From: Leptidea sinapis
Lineage: Eukaryota; Arthropoda; Insecta; Lepidoptera; Pieridae
Assembly: GCF_905404315.1 (NCBI RefSeq)
Contig: NC_066266.1
Location: 9,927,501 to 9,991,500, forward strand
Direction of reading: 5' to 3'
Length of the DNA: 64,000 nucleotides
Shown: piece by piece, positions 1 to 9,341 of the stretch
Numbering within the stretch: position 1 is the stretch's first letter
Layout of the letters: each line of letters opens with the position of its first letter
Made by a program: the position numbers and the translations under genes
Notes under the pieces: generated by a model
Told to the model about the DNA's origin: nothing
What the model saw: only the letters and a program-made list of their open reading frames with translations
Databases searched by the model: none

Positions 1-49
1 TTTTATCAGACCGATACTGACTCTATTGCGCTCATCAATACACTTTAGG

Positions 50-321
50 ACGACCTGTATAGCCGAGTGGGTAGCGATCCTACCTACTAAGCTAGAGGTC
101 CCGGGTTCGAATCCCGGTAGGTGCAAGCATTTATATGATGAATATGGATGTTTGTTTCCGAGTCATGGATGTTTAAATGTGTTTATGTATGTTTATATGA
201 ATTTATGTATGTTTAAGTAAGTATATTGTATTAAATATATCGTTGTCTTGTAACCCATAACACAGGCATATATGCTTAACTTGGGGCAAGATAATTTGTG
301 TAAAAAGTGTGTCAATATTAT
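50..321 (+). repeat. tRNA-headed SINE, family A
   Basis: It opens with a tRNA-like head: an A-box-like stretch TAGCCGAGTGGGTAGCG and a B-box GGTTCGAATCC. A body follows (ATGATGAATATGGATGTTTG, then ATATCGTTGTCTTG and GGGGCAAGATAATTTGTG) ending near GTGTCAATATTAT. The same head and body recur at 15436-15683, 39861-40130, 58660-58878 and inverted at 18252-18455, so this is a dispersed SINE and not a tRNA gene. Confidence 0.85.
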
Positions 322-807
322 TCCTCTATAAAGAAAATATGCGCTCTGTATGCTGATAAAAGATAGTAGTTTGGCCTACTATATTATATTTTTAAAATAA
401 TAGTAGTTAGACACCTTAAATAGTAGGATTCTATATTGTATATTAGGTTTTGCAACTCTTACATGATATACAACTTAGGTCCTAAAGAATCGGTAAGAGA
501 AAAAATTAAGAAACATTATTTTTACTGTTGCCTCTCAATAGGTATATTTTTGAAAATGTATGTAATGATACTATAAAACTAACAAATTGTTTATAACATA
601 AATGACAGATTTTTGATTGATTGGAGCGACTGCCCTCAGGCTATTTAAATTTTAAAAATGACGGTAACAAATTTTAAAAATAAAAAGAATCCTACAAAGA
701 TTCTGACGCCCGTTCTTCTCAAGTGTAGGCGGAGGTAGTTTTTGTCTGTTAGAAAATGAATGATATCCAATTTTGAACAAATATATTCCAATATTTTAAA
801 AATCTAA

Positions 808-1046
808 AAATATCAAGTCAGTTTCCTGATATGCAATTATGGGGGTTGAGCAGGTTATCAACTATAGAGAAGATCCTGTAGATGGAGCCACAAACTGAGA
901 ATTGAATAAGATATACTAAAATGTACGACCCATGAGTACTCCAAACGGTTGGCTCAGTTGGAAGAGCGCTCGGACGAAACCCGCGCGGAGGTCGCGGGTT
1001 CGAGTCTCGCCACGTTCATTAATTTTGGTTACAAATTTAATTTGTA
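808..1046 (+). repeat. Composite SINE, family B (complete copy)
   Basis: About 120 bp beginning ATCAAGTCAGTTTCCTGATA and containing CCTGTAGATGGAGCCACAA, followed by a tRNA-like part with GGCTCAGTTGGAAGAGCGC and GGGTTCGAGTC, then a tail GTTACAAATTTAATTTG. The whole arrangement recurs at 32302-32545 and, split by another insertion, at 2813-3360. Unusually, the tRNA-like part is internal and not at the 5' end. Confidence 0.75.
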
Positions 1047-1102
1047 CGTTTATAAACTATGTTTTAAAGTTCATTACTTCGTAATTCTTCGTAAGTCTTC
1101 TT

Positions 1103-1150
1103 GAGACATATGATGTCTCTTTTGCCCAGTAATTTCACCAGCTACGGCGC
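1103..1150 (-). repeat. Fragment of the abundant family C retroposon
   Basis: On the minus strand this reads GCGCCGTAGCTGGTGAAATT followed by ACTGGGCAAAAGAGAC, matching the middle of the family C repeat seen in full at 20669-20976. Only about 50 bp remain. Confidence 0.6.
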
Positions 1151-1396
1151 TAATTAGTATTATTATATGTTTCTCATTAAAATTCAATCTTTTCCTAAGT
1201 TATGGTAAATTTCAAAAGAGCAGGAAGCTTATGACATTCATATGTGTGATTTCCTTGACCTATATGAATGAAGTGATTTGCGTGTTGTGCGAATAATCAC
1301 GTGCAAACTTGAATTATTATAGACATTATCATCCAGTGATCTTTTCAGAGCCTATTGAACTAATAATTTATCATTTTCATATTGGAATGCTACCAG

Positions 1397-3513
1397 GAGT
1401 ACACGCTAGTGTTGGAGATGCACCGTCGCGGAGGTAACCCGAACTCCGTCATGTGTCCCAGATTCCCGCGCGCCAAGAACGAGGGATACTTCGTCACACT
1501 CGGCACCGTGGAGTACGGGGAACTACACGCGCTCAAACGAACGCCGCCGAGAGGCACCGCGCAGATTACCTTCTATACGCCTTCTAACACAGGTGAGATT
1601 TCAGGATGTCGCCTATAAATTGTTTGAAGTGAAAGCTTCTTTGGTAGGGGATAATCTTATAATCTTACTGGCGCATACGATAAATAAAAAATTAAAAAAA
1701 TATATCTCGTGAGTTCGCGTCATCGATTCACCGAAATACTTATAGCAGTATATCTGTAGCTATACAGCTGACGTGTTGTGTAACTACTGTGCATTGTTGA
1801 AATAGTATTTTTTTTTTTGATTAATATATTATCGAAAATAATAAAATTAATAATTTAATTGTTTTTAAACATACTCCAATTTTAATACTAAAAGTTCTAA
1901 GTTTTCACTTCTATCGCTATCGTGTATACCAATGTCGTTTTTACTATGGAAGAGGAAGACAAGTCAGCGTACGGGTCACGACTTGTAAGGTGCGCGCAGT
2001 GAGGAAAATGGTGGTCCACTTGCACAAACCCTCGGGAAGTCCAAATGATGGAAGTTTTGAGAAAAACGCCCTGTGCCATACACGATTCACGGCCTTCGCT
2101 AAATCCAGACAAAATACCAGGCCTCGTCCTGTGTTTTCGATAAACACCAAATTTCGGAAACGCTCCTGTTAATCATCAGTAGCATCAAAAGATTCTATTT
2201 CTTCTTGTATGATATGTAAGAATAAGAATAATTTATTGCAGTACCATATTAGTTACATAGATTTACAAAATATCTGGTACAAAGTATATGTTGGTTTATA
2301 GTAAGTAACTTTATTTTTACAAGTATTCTGGCCTCACACTAGGATTCCCTGTGTCGTGAGGTCCAGTCTCTTCCCCTATAATAAATAGTACAAAATAAAA
2401 ATAAAATAAATTTGGGTGTATGTGTTTGTATGTATGGATGTGCGTGTATGTGTTTGTGCTAAGTAAGATAAGAAAAATTGCTAACGTTGGTATAATAATT
2501 AAAATTATTGTTTTTTAGTTTAATACTACATTTATAAGTTTTTCTGTATCATTGTAATTTAAAACTTTTAACCAATGAAATATTACTTTTTTACAACTGC
2601 ATTTATATGTGCGTCCATATCTTTTAATTATTATCTACTCTTTGTTACAATGCAAGCCCAAAGTAATAAATTGTTTGGGATTAATTGAACAAATTCAATT
2701 TGTAACCAAAATTTAAATTTGGAAAATATATTAATTTAAATAATAATTATAAAGTGATATGAGATATGGGATCATATAAAATATAACAAATTGTTTAGAT
2801 TAATTGAAAGAAAGACATCTCAAGTCAATTTCCTAATATGCCAATATTGGTGTTGAGCAGCTTATTAACTGTAAAGTAGATCCTGTAGATGGAGCCACAA
2901 CCTGAGGGTTGAAGAAGACATACCAAGATTAACCCAGCCACTGTTCAGGCATTATCTATAAATAAATTTAAATGTTTTATAAAAAAAAATGACTCTGTCG
3001 TAAATCCTATTACTCCACTGCTGAATATCTAAATGATCGGACAGCCTGGGACTAGATTGTGATTATTTTATAGCGATAGAAATGACTGTACAATATTGTA
3101 TATTTTTATTGCAAAAAAAGAATGCTGGGAGAGTTTCTTGCGCCGCTTCTTCTCTCTCAGAGCGCCATTTGTTTCCGAAGCGGTAGTAGTATGTAGTAGT
3201 ATAAGAAATTACATCAAAAAGAATTCTAAAGGAATCAATTTTGAGAAAATAAATGCCTTTTATGCCTTTTAACGAACTGTCACTCGAACGGTTGGCTCAG
3301 TTCGAGTCACGAGTTCTGTTCGAGTCCCGCTTTGTTCATAAATTTTTAAATATAAGTATTGTTACAGGTCGTATCATCTACACCATATACATAATGAGCG
3401 ACAGCTACCTGGGACTCGATCAACAATACGATCTTCATTTTGAAATTATTGACGCCATACCACCAGAAACTGTAGAACGAGCGTATGAACCAGATAAATT
3501 GTTGTTGGAATAA
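1397..3513 (+). CDS. ASCC3: ASCC3-type helicase, last two coding exons (partial gene)
   Basis: Two exons are visible, 1397-1592 and 3368-3513; the rest of the gene lies upstream of the window. The first follows TACCAG and ends ACACAG|GTGAGA. The second follows TGTTACAG, and the two join in phase 1 to complete a Gly codon. The encoded 113 residues carry the PRFPRAKNEGY strand and MSDSYLGLDQQYD motif of the C-terminal FN3-like part of a Sec63 module. Closing GLDQQYD favours ASCC3 over Brr2, whose equivalent motif is usually GCDQEY (recalled, not searched). ASCC3 is a Ski2-like 3'-5' helicase of the activating signal cointegrator complex, used in alkylation repair and in splitting collided ribosomes. 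The 1775-bp intron holds a LINE RT fragment and a nested SINE/LINE. The stop codon lies inside an AATAAA. Confidence 0.85.
1935..2140 (-). pseudogene. Non-LTR reverse transcriptase fragment (Jockey-like)
   Basis: The minus strand encodes a broken RT segment with CLDLAKAVNRVWH (normally LDxAKAFDRVWH) followed by LPSFGLPEGLCKW, which is the RT palm A-motif region of Jockey-type LINEs. It sits in the last ASCC3 intron and is frame-damaged. The following 2200-2400 stretch (GGCCTCACACTAGGATTCCC) is AT-rich and may be an end of the same or another element; I cannot name it. Confidence 0.6.
2813..3360 (+). repeat. Family B SINE split by a LINE 3' end
   Basis: The 5' half of the family B SINE (2813-2935, containing GATGGAGCCACAACCTGAGG) is separated from its tRNA-like half (about 3283-3360, CGAACGGTTGGCTCAG) by the LINE 3' end at 2936-3278. 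The intact copy at 32302-32545 shows that the two halves belong together. The tRNA-like half is shortened and ends right at the acceptor of the final ASCC3 exon. Confidence 0.75.
2936..3278 (+). mobile_element. LINE 3' end (family D), nested in a SINE
   Basis: A 343-bp segment from CCAGCCACTGTTCAGGCATT to ATGCCTTTTATGCC. It includes TACTCCACTGCTGAATATC, GACAGCCTGGGACTAG and the stretch GGGAGAGTTTCTTGCGCCGC. It is nearly identical to 33660-34000 and to the inverted copy 38697-39035. It has no coding capacity. Being the same 3' segment each time fits 5'-truncated copies of one non-LTR retrotransposon. Confidence 0.75.
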
Positions 3514-3526
3514 ATTGTATAATAAA
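3509..3526 (+). promoter_or_regulatory. Poly(A) signals of the ASCC3-type gene
   Basis: AATAAA at 3509-3514 overlaps the TAA stop (3511-3513), and a second AATAAA lies at 3521-3526. A very short 3'UTR is implied. Confidence 0.6.
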
Positions 3527-3630
3527 TTATATATTGTTTATACTGTTTTCTGTGTCTTACTTTTGCCAATGCCATTTCAGTTATTGTCAAATATAAATGC
3601 GAACCTAACTGAAAGCATGGAGAATGCGAA

Positions 3631-3817
3631 TCACCAGGCTCCTTTGCACAGTACCACAACGGCTTCTATTCCTGACGTGAAGCAGTAATGTGTAAGCATT
3701 ATTGTGTGTCGGTCTGAAGGGCGCCGTAGTTAGTGAAATTACTGGGCAAATGAGACTTAACATAAGAATGTCTCAAAGTGATGAGCGCAGTTGTAGTGCA
3801 GCTACACGCGGCCGGGC
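3631..3817 (+). repeat. Family C retroposon, internally deleted copy
   Basis: Begins AGGCTCCTTTGCACAGTACC, runs through GAAGCAGTAATGTGTAAGC and TGAAATTACTGGGCAAATG, and stops after GTTGTAGTGCAGCTAC. About 20 bp after the start are missing relative to 20669-20976, and the 3' half is lost. Confidence 0.75.
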
Positions 3818-4161
3818 AAGAGTTACCCACATGGATATTGGATTGCTAGCTGGCAGCCCTCTGACAGGATTCAATCAGCCGTTTGATCGAGGATAGAAAA
3901 CAGCCACTGTTTCCATCGACCGCCCCTTTAAGCAGCCTGTTGCGTCAAGCAGGTAGCGACTGGATGGTGGTGGCTGGATGATCTTCTTACAAGAGGTCTG
4001 CTTCATGTTTTTTTTATTTCCTTTATTTAATTATCTTAAACTTAATGTTATTATATATTTTATTTAATACAATGCTCGCATAATGCCTTTATTTATTTAC
4101 GGTATTGATTGATGCATCTACTGTACTCAATAACTCTTGTTTATAATTATTAATTTACTTA

Positions 4162-4955
4162 GGGCCGGTTGTTTGAATAATAGTTAATTTTTACTAATAG
4201 TTACAGTAACCATTAGTTAGTTGACTATAGTTAACGCCTTAACCAGTAGTTAAAGTAGATGTACGTTGTTTCAATAAAATTTTGACTATGGTTAAGGCTT
4301 ACTATAGTCAATTGTGTTGCTATACAAATAACCACGGGGAAAACGTCAGTAGCAGCTGATCCAAAGCGCTCACTGCATGAATTCTGCAACATGAAATAAA
4401 AATTGAGGTTACTTTTTTACTTTACATAGATTGTTCAAGTTTAAATAAGTACTTACATAAATAACCGTAGGTTGGTACTTACCTATTCGTTTGTCTTTCC
4501 ACTGAATCCTTCACTTCAGCAACTATCCAAAGTACCGTACTTTTGGACATCCTATACCTTTCGAAAAATTCAACTTCATCCCAATAATCTAGCTGCATAA
4601 TTCTAGTCCGGAATGTTTTAGGACGGCGATTCAACACATATTCTACTACAATTTCATCATCCGAAGAACTTTTCGAATCTTGAAAATGTCTTGCTACACT
4701 TTAATTCATTATTTTAGGTCAAAAATGCAAAACCGCGAAAGAGTCGATTGACGTAAACAAACAACTTAAGAAATAGTCAAAAAGATAACTACTACCTCTG
4801 CCTGTAGTCATTTTTTTTTAACTAATAGTTAAAATTATAACTATAGTTATCATTACTATAGATTGAAAAACAGAATTTCGTCAATTTTAACTAATGGTTT
4901 TAACTATCGAATTTTAACTAATAGTATCCTTAACTAGTGATCAAACAACGGGCCC
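4162..4955 (-). mobile_element. PIF/Harbinger-type DNA transposon, degraded
   Basis: A 794-bp element with inverted ends: left GGGCCGGTTGTTTGA, right (inverted) GGGCCCGTTGTTTGA. Both sides are flanked by TTA (4159-4161 and 4956-4958), the 3-bp duplication typical of PIF/Harbinger. The sub-terminal regions are full of TAACTATTAGTTAA-like inverted words. The interior keeps a transposase exon remnant on the minus strand (4483-4696). Nothing else is coding. Confidence 0.85.
4483..4696 (-). pseudogene. HARBI1-like transposase N-terminal exon remnant
   Basis: Minus-strand reading gives about 70 codons without a stop. They contain NRRPKTFRTRIMQLDYWDE and FERYRMSKSTVLWIV, the signature of the N-terminal region of Harbinger DDE nucleases (RRxxxFRxR..., then a FxxxFRMSKxTV helix). 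It ends at a plausible donor CGAATAG|GTAAGT (4483/4482). The upstream side hits an in-frame TAA and no Met is visible, and the catalytic domain is absent, so it is non-functional. The family call is from motif memory; no search was possible. Confidence 0.75.
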
Positions 4956-5139
4956 TTATTCGTGTAAGCCTTTCAGTTTTTGACGTTTGAGTATTTTTGT
5001 TGCGTCACTTTGCATATATTGTAATTGAAATAATTGGTAAATTGCATTAAAAATAAGAACTTGTTACACCTAATTTTTTTTCACCGAGATTCTTGCTTTG
5101 CCATTCTTCTCTGAGGAAATCTGCCTTCCGAATGTACTG

Positions 5140-5545
5140 TGAAAATATGACAATTTTCAAGTGTAATATGATTTACCGTGGTGTCTTGGTGAAATATAGC
5201 CCTAATATAATCTTTTGGAAAATAATAAAGAGACGGTGAATCGGGGGTGAGGTATCGATGTTCTAGAACATTCTATGAGAAATGATATAAATATCTATGA
5301 CGCTCGGCAATTTATTCACATTCGGGGCTCACTAGAAGAAACACGAAGAAACAAGGAAAGGATGAAATCTTCGTGGAAGGAAGAAACCTCGCGGTGGAAG
5401 AATATTGTGAGCACCCGGATTGAGTCAGCGTATAGTCCCCCCCCCCCCCGCCGCTACCTCGTAACTGTGAAATAATGACATTTTTCAAGTGTAATATGAT
5501 TTACCTATGAAATAAAAATATTTTGATTTGATTTGACTGCACATT
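5140..5545 (+). repeat. Repeat with duplicated LINE-like tail
   Basis: The phrase TTTTCAAGTGTAATATGATT occurs at about 5154-5173 and again at about 5483-5502. The second copy continues into TACCTATGAAATAAAAAT and a TTTGA-type microsatellite, which looks like a retroposon 3' end. Between them lies an A/G-rich stretch and a run of 13 C (about 5440-5452). I see no gene. Confidence 0.45.
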
Positions 5546-6003
5546 AGTGTCGATAATGGGCCCCTGAATATCTCGACCACGTGAGGTGAGGTGTAAAGAA
5601 TGGGAAGGTTGGGATTTCATGGCTGACCAGAGCTTTCTGTTGCGCCACGTATTTTAAAATAATCTTATGGATCTATACAGGAAATGGTCAATAATGGGTG
5701 GGCAACCTCATCACAGTTAGTCCTCTGGCCTTGATTAGGGTCATCAATAAATTACACTCCCACTAAACCTTTTGCCAAAAACAAAACAATGTGAAAATAG
5801 ATTGCAGATATGGTAATAAAAATCACATGCTTAAATCATTTATTTGCCTTCAATTAAAATGAAATTTCACCATGTGGTGTCTGTAAGCTTACAAACTAGA
5901 CACCAAGAGTCATGACGCATCTGAGCTGACAACAAAGCTGTATATAATAAGTTATGTTTTTAAAGTGATAACCCTCACTTCTAGTATTAATACACAAATA
6001 AAA
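5546..6003. other. Intergenic, nothing recognised
   Basis: No exon, RNA gene or named repeat is recognised. It contains a degenerate inverted pair around 5871-5915 (CCATGTGGTGTCTGTAAGC / CTAGACACCAAGAGTCATG). Confidence 0.4.
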
Positions 6004-6092
6004 TTTGAAAAACAAAATTTTATGAACGATGCGGGATTCGAACCCACGACCTCCGGCGTTCCGTGCCGGTGCTCTAACTGAGCTAACTAGAG
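6004..6092 (-). repeat. tRNA-like SINE head (family B')
   Basis: Minus strand reads TTAGCTCAGTTAGAGCACCG and GTGGGTTCGAATCCCGCATC, followed by GTTCATAAAATTTTG. A closely related copy lies at 55477-55575 (minus). The A and B boxes are intact, but the fixed 3' extension shared by copies marks it as a SINE. Confidence 0.7.
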
Positions 6093-6481
6093 CTGTATAT
6101 ATTATATATATGGTGAAATATAGCCCTAATAATTTCAGATTATGCTCACCTCAACCCTCACGTAAAAGTGAGGGAGCATACTAATAAAAGAAAAAAAAAT
6201 GTTTCTTTTTCATATTTATCGTTAAAAGTATAACCATTTTATTATAATAAAATTTTGTATGTCTGTGAGTGGATGTGTGATGATGCCCTACCTAACTACC
6301 TAAACATTAATTGATTATAATATACCTGTTATCTGATTAATTAATAATAAAAATAAAAAAAACATTTTTTTCATTAATAAATATTGCTTTTAATAAATTA
6401 CCTTAGCTGTTGACAGTTAATTATTATTGCCTTTATAAGTTACACCATTAATATGTACTTACATACAAAATATCACTGAAG

Positions 6482-6602
6482 ACAAGTCAAAGAATTATGA
6501 AAACATACTATATCACAAATTTTTATAACTATGTTTTACTTATTGTGTTATAGTAACCTAAAACAAAGCCTTTAAACAAAAACTTTAGCTTAGTATAGAG
6601 GC
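6482..6602. repeat. Left copy of a long target duplication flanking the LINE ORF1 insert
   Basis: 121 bp from ACAAGTCAAAGAATTATG to TTTAGCTTAGTATAGAGGC, repeated at 8579-8695 on the other side of the inserted LINE segment. The sister duplicate carries it once (about 12138-12258), followed directly by the sequence that follows the right copy here. Confidence 0.8.
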
Positions 6603-8578
6603 GGTGAAAAGGAATCGCCCTCCTCTTCTTCGGGGCTGATCGTCAGGGCTCGCGCAAACCGGTGACAATCACCGGACCTGAGCTGAGGGAACAGGCTCTC
6701 CCTCAGCTCCAAAAAGATGACCACAAAGGGGGGCATCCGCTTGCCTAACAAATATACCATAAATTGAAGAAGACGACCGCAGAGAGCAACCGCTCCCACC
6801 CCCAATGACCCGCCCGTTTCCACGGGCGGCGAGTGATCCCTGCTGCAGGGGACGAAAAGTACTGATCAGCATTCCCCCACCGAGCTCCTGTGGGCGCGGT
6901 GAGAGAAGACCACGACGTAGGCAATTCTTGATCTTGGTGTCCCCTACGCCAGGTAAGTATTCCGACCCCCGTTGCTCCCTGCCCTTGGCGGGGAAGTTCC
7001 CTCATCATGGCTCCATCAGAGGATCATATCAACGCCCTGCTAGCCCAGATTTTGACTTTGCTTAAAGCCGCGAATGTCCCATTTCACGAGTCAATTCTCC
7101 TCTCTTGCCTCACCTCGGTCTCGCCCCCAAGTCGGCCCCTCGCTGACTCCCCCGCGTCGCCCGATGAGCCCTACGCTCATGCCCTAGTCCCTGCAGACAT
7201 GGAGTTTTCAGACTCCGCCTCCTGCGGCCGCAAACGGCCAGTCCATTCCTCCTCGGAGGACTCAGATAACGGAACACTCACTGGTTCCGTACTCAATACC
7301 TCTCTCCGTCCCTATCGTCCCTCTGACGAATCATTCCAACTGGTTCAGTCCAGAAAAAAGCACCAGTCAAAGCGCATCACGTCCGAGAAGAATTCAACCT
7401 CCTCTTCCGCCCCAGTACCATTAATGTCCCTTGACATTACTTTCCCCCCGGACTCTGTCCCCTCCTCTTGCCAACCGGCGACACGCTCGCCCGTCCTCCC
7501 TAACAACAAGCCTCCACCACCAATCTTTCTCCGAGATAAGGCTAAGTGGACATACGTAGCCCAGCTTTGCACCGATCACAAGTTGCGATATACACGTGCC
7601 TCAAACACAGGTGAGGCAATACGCATAGTCGTACCGACCACGGACGACTTTCGCAACCTCACTCTCCTCCTCTCACGTAAATACGTACCTTATCACACTT
7701 GTGCGCTCCCGGAAGAGCTCAAGGTCAAGGCTGTCCTGCGTGGCCTCCCGTACGAGATCTCTAATGAGCTCATACAGGAGGACCTTGTCAAGCAAGGCTT
7801 TCCGGTTGAAGCTGTACATAAAATGTACAGCCGTACCGGGAAGAAACATCCGTTAGCGTTAGTCATTTTAACTAACGTCCCTGAAGCCAGGGAGCTTTTC
7901 AAAGGAGTGCGCACCGTGTGTGGGCTCTCCAATATACGTGTGGAAGCCCCACACAAACGCGGTTTCCCCGGTCAATGTCACCGCTACCAGATGTATGGTC
8001 CCGGAGCGGCTAACTGCTCCGCCCCTCCCAGGTGCGTAAAGTGCCTTGAACCCCACAGTACCAAAGAGTGCAAACGCACTCGCTATGAGGTTACACCTGC
8101 CGCATGCGTGCTCTACGGGCAGGAGGGCCATACCGCGAATTATCGTGGATGCCCTCGTGCCCCTCGCTCCGCCCCGAAGGCTGTTAATAAGCAGACCTCT
8201 AGGCCACCCAAACAAAGGCCACCTCTGGCCTCTAACTCCCAATCCCATTTTCCTCATATGAGGAATAAAACTTCTTGGCCCCAAGTCTCCAGCTCATGGA
8301 GACAGTCAGCCCCGCCCTCTCAGGCATTCAATGCCTACTCCCGCCCCGCTCCGGCCACCTTCAGTGGCCCCAGGCGGGCATTACCTCCCCAGGCTCAAAG
8401 CCCCGTGAAAGACCTGGAAGAGATTTACGCCTCACTGGGTGATGTCCAGATCCAAGAAATCTCCGTCCTGGCACGGAAACTCCGGACGGCTAAGTCCTCC
8501 AAGGAGCGCCTCTGTGCGCTGGCCGAGCATCACCACTTGGTGGCCTCCTTGTAATACCTAAAGTGCTTAACGCTTACC
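6603..8578 (+). mobile_element. 3'-truncated LINE carrying only 5'UTR and ORF1
   Basis: A GC-richer block (about 1976 bp) within AT-rich DNA. It comprises about 400 bp of leader, the 515-aa ORF1 (7007-8554), and 24 bp after the stop, then returns abruptly to ALG2 flank. No ORF2, 3'UTR or poly(A) is present. This is the opposite of the usual 5' truncation of LINEs. It is bounded by direct repeats of 117-121 bp. Confidence 0.8.
7007..8554 (+). CDS. LINE ORF1 (gag-like) protein, 515 aa
   Basis: This is the nucleic-acid-binding ORF1 protein of a Jockey-type non-LTR retrotransposon, which packages element RNA. It starts at ATG 7007 (MAPSEDHINALL). The N-terminal 180 residues are Ser/Pro-rich and probably disordered. 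Residues about 240-320 form a PRE_C2HC-like region (VKAVLRGLPYEISNELIQED). Zinc knuckles follow. The first (near residue 324, CHRYQMYGPGAANC) has lost the second Cys and the His. The second (near 343, CVKCLEPHSTKEC) is intact. The third (near 367, CVLYGQEGHTANYRGC) has lost one Cys. The frame is open throughout but the knuckle losses suggest decay. No RT gene follows. Base composition is far more GC-rich than its surroundings, as expected of a mobile insert. Confidence 0.85.
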   Translation: MAPSEDHINALLAQILTLLKAANVPFHESILLSCLTSVSPPSRPLADSPASPDEPYAHALVPADMEFSDSASCGRKRPVHSSSEDSDNGTLTGSVLNTSLRPYRPSDESFQLVQSRKKHQSKRITSEKNSTSSSAPVPLMSLDITFPPDSVPSSCQPATRSPVLPNNKPPPPIFLRDKAKWTYVAQLCTDHKLRYTRASNTGEAIRIVVPTTDDFRNLTLLLSRKYVPYHTCALPEELKVKAVLRGLPYEISNELIQEDLVKQGFPVEAVHKMYSRTGKKHPLALVILTNVPEARELFKGVRTVCGLSNIRVEAPHKRGFPGQCHRYQMYGPGAANCSAPPRCVKCLEPHSTKECKRTRYEVTPAACVLYGQEGHTANYRGCPRAPRSAPKAVNKQTSRPPKQRPPLASNSQSHFPHMRNKTSWPQVSSSWRQSAPPSQAFNAYSRPAPATFSGPRRALPPQAQSPVKDLEEIYASLGDVQIQEISVLARKLRTAKSSKERLCALAEHHHLVASL

Positions 8579-8695
8579 ACAAGTCAAAGAATTATGAAAA
8601 CAAACTATATCACAAATTTTTATAACTATGTCTATATATTTTACTTATTGTATTATAATAACCTAAAGCTCTTAACTTTAGCTTAGTATAGAGGC
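8579..8695. repeat. Right copy of the long target duplication
   Basis: 117 bp matching 6482-6602, with a few substitutions and two small indels (it has an extra TATATATT and lacks AACAAAGCC). It leads directly into the ALG2-A 3' flank. Confidence 0.8.
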
Positions 8696-9341
8696 TGTCT
8701 AAAGGAGTGCATAATAATGGAGGTTAAATCAGCAGAACAAACAATTACTTAAAATACCTTTATATGTATGCACCTCACTACATGCTATATGTACCATTAC
8801 CTACTGTATATTATATATTATTTAACACTTATTCTTTACAAAAGCGAAACTAAATGAAGATAGAACTATTAGCAGACATTAAAAGTACACATTTACACAA
8901 TAAACAAATATTATAAATAAAATTTAATATTCCAAAAGGACTAATATTTATAGCAACTTATGGAGTGCTTATCTTTTGTGTCAAATTATAAATAAGTCAT
9001 ACTCACAAAAATTTTGCAAGTTTAATAAACATAAGAAAAGAGTCAAAATGATATCATGTATATTATTGATTTATCAGAAAAACAAAATTATTATTTGATT
9101 AGCAAATTTAAACTTATTTTAGACTTGACATGCAGCATGAAGCTGTATTGAAGAAGAAGGTTTTACTTTTGAAAATGGAGTTAAAATGGGAATATAAATT
9201 TATACTACACTAAAGGAAATTATTTATGAAACACAGGTTATAATTTGAGATCAAATTTAGTTGAAAATTTGAATGCAATTCACTTTCATGTTAAAGAACA
9301 CTCTATACAATATCACTTATTGTAGGAGTGTCAGCTCTGTG

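Noticed and set aside
60..125. tRNA gene with A and B boxes
   Set aside because: The same head with the same downstream body occurs five times, and the acceptor-stem halves do not pair properly. It is a SINE head.
930..1016. tRNA gene (GGCTCAGTTGG ... GGGTTCGAGTC)
   Set aside because: It is part of a larger composite repeat seen again at 32302-32545 and 2813-3360; no proper acceptor stem.
7868..8284. 138-codon minus-strand protein
   Set aside because: Antisense of the LINE ORF1 zinc-knuckle region.
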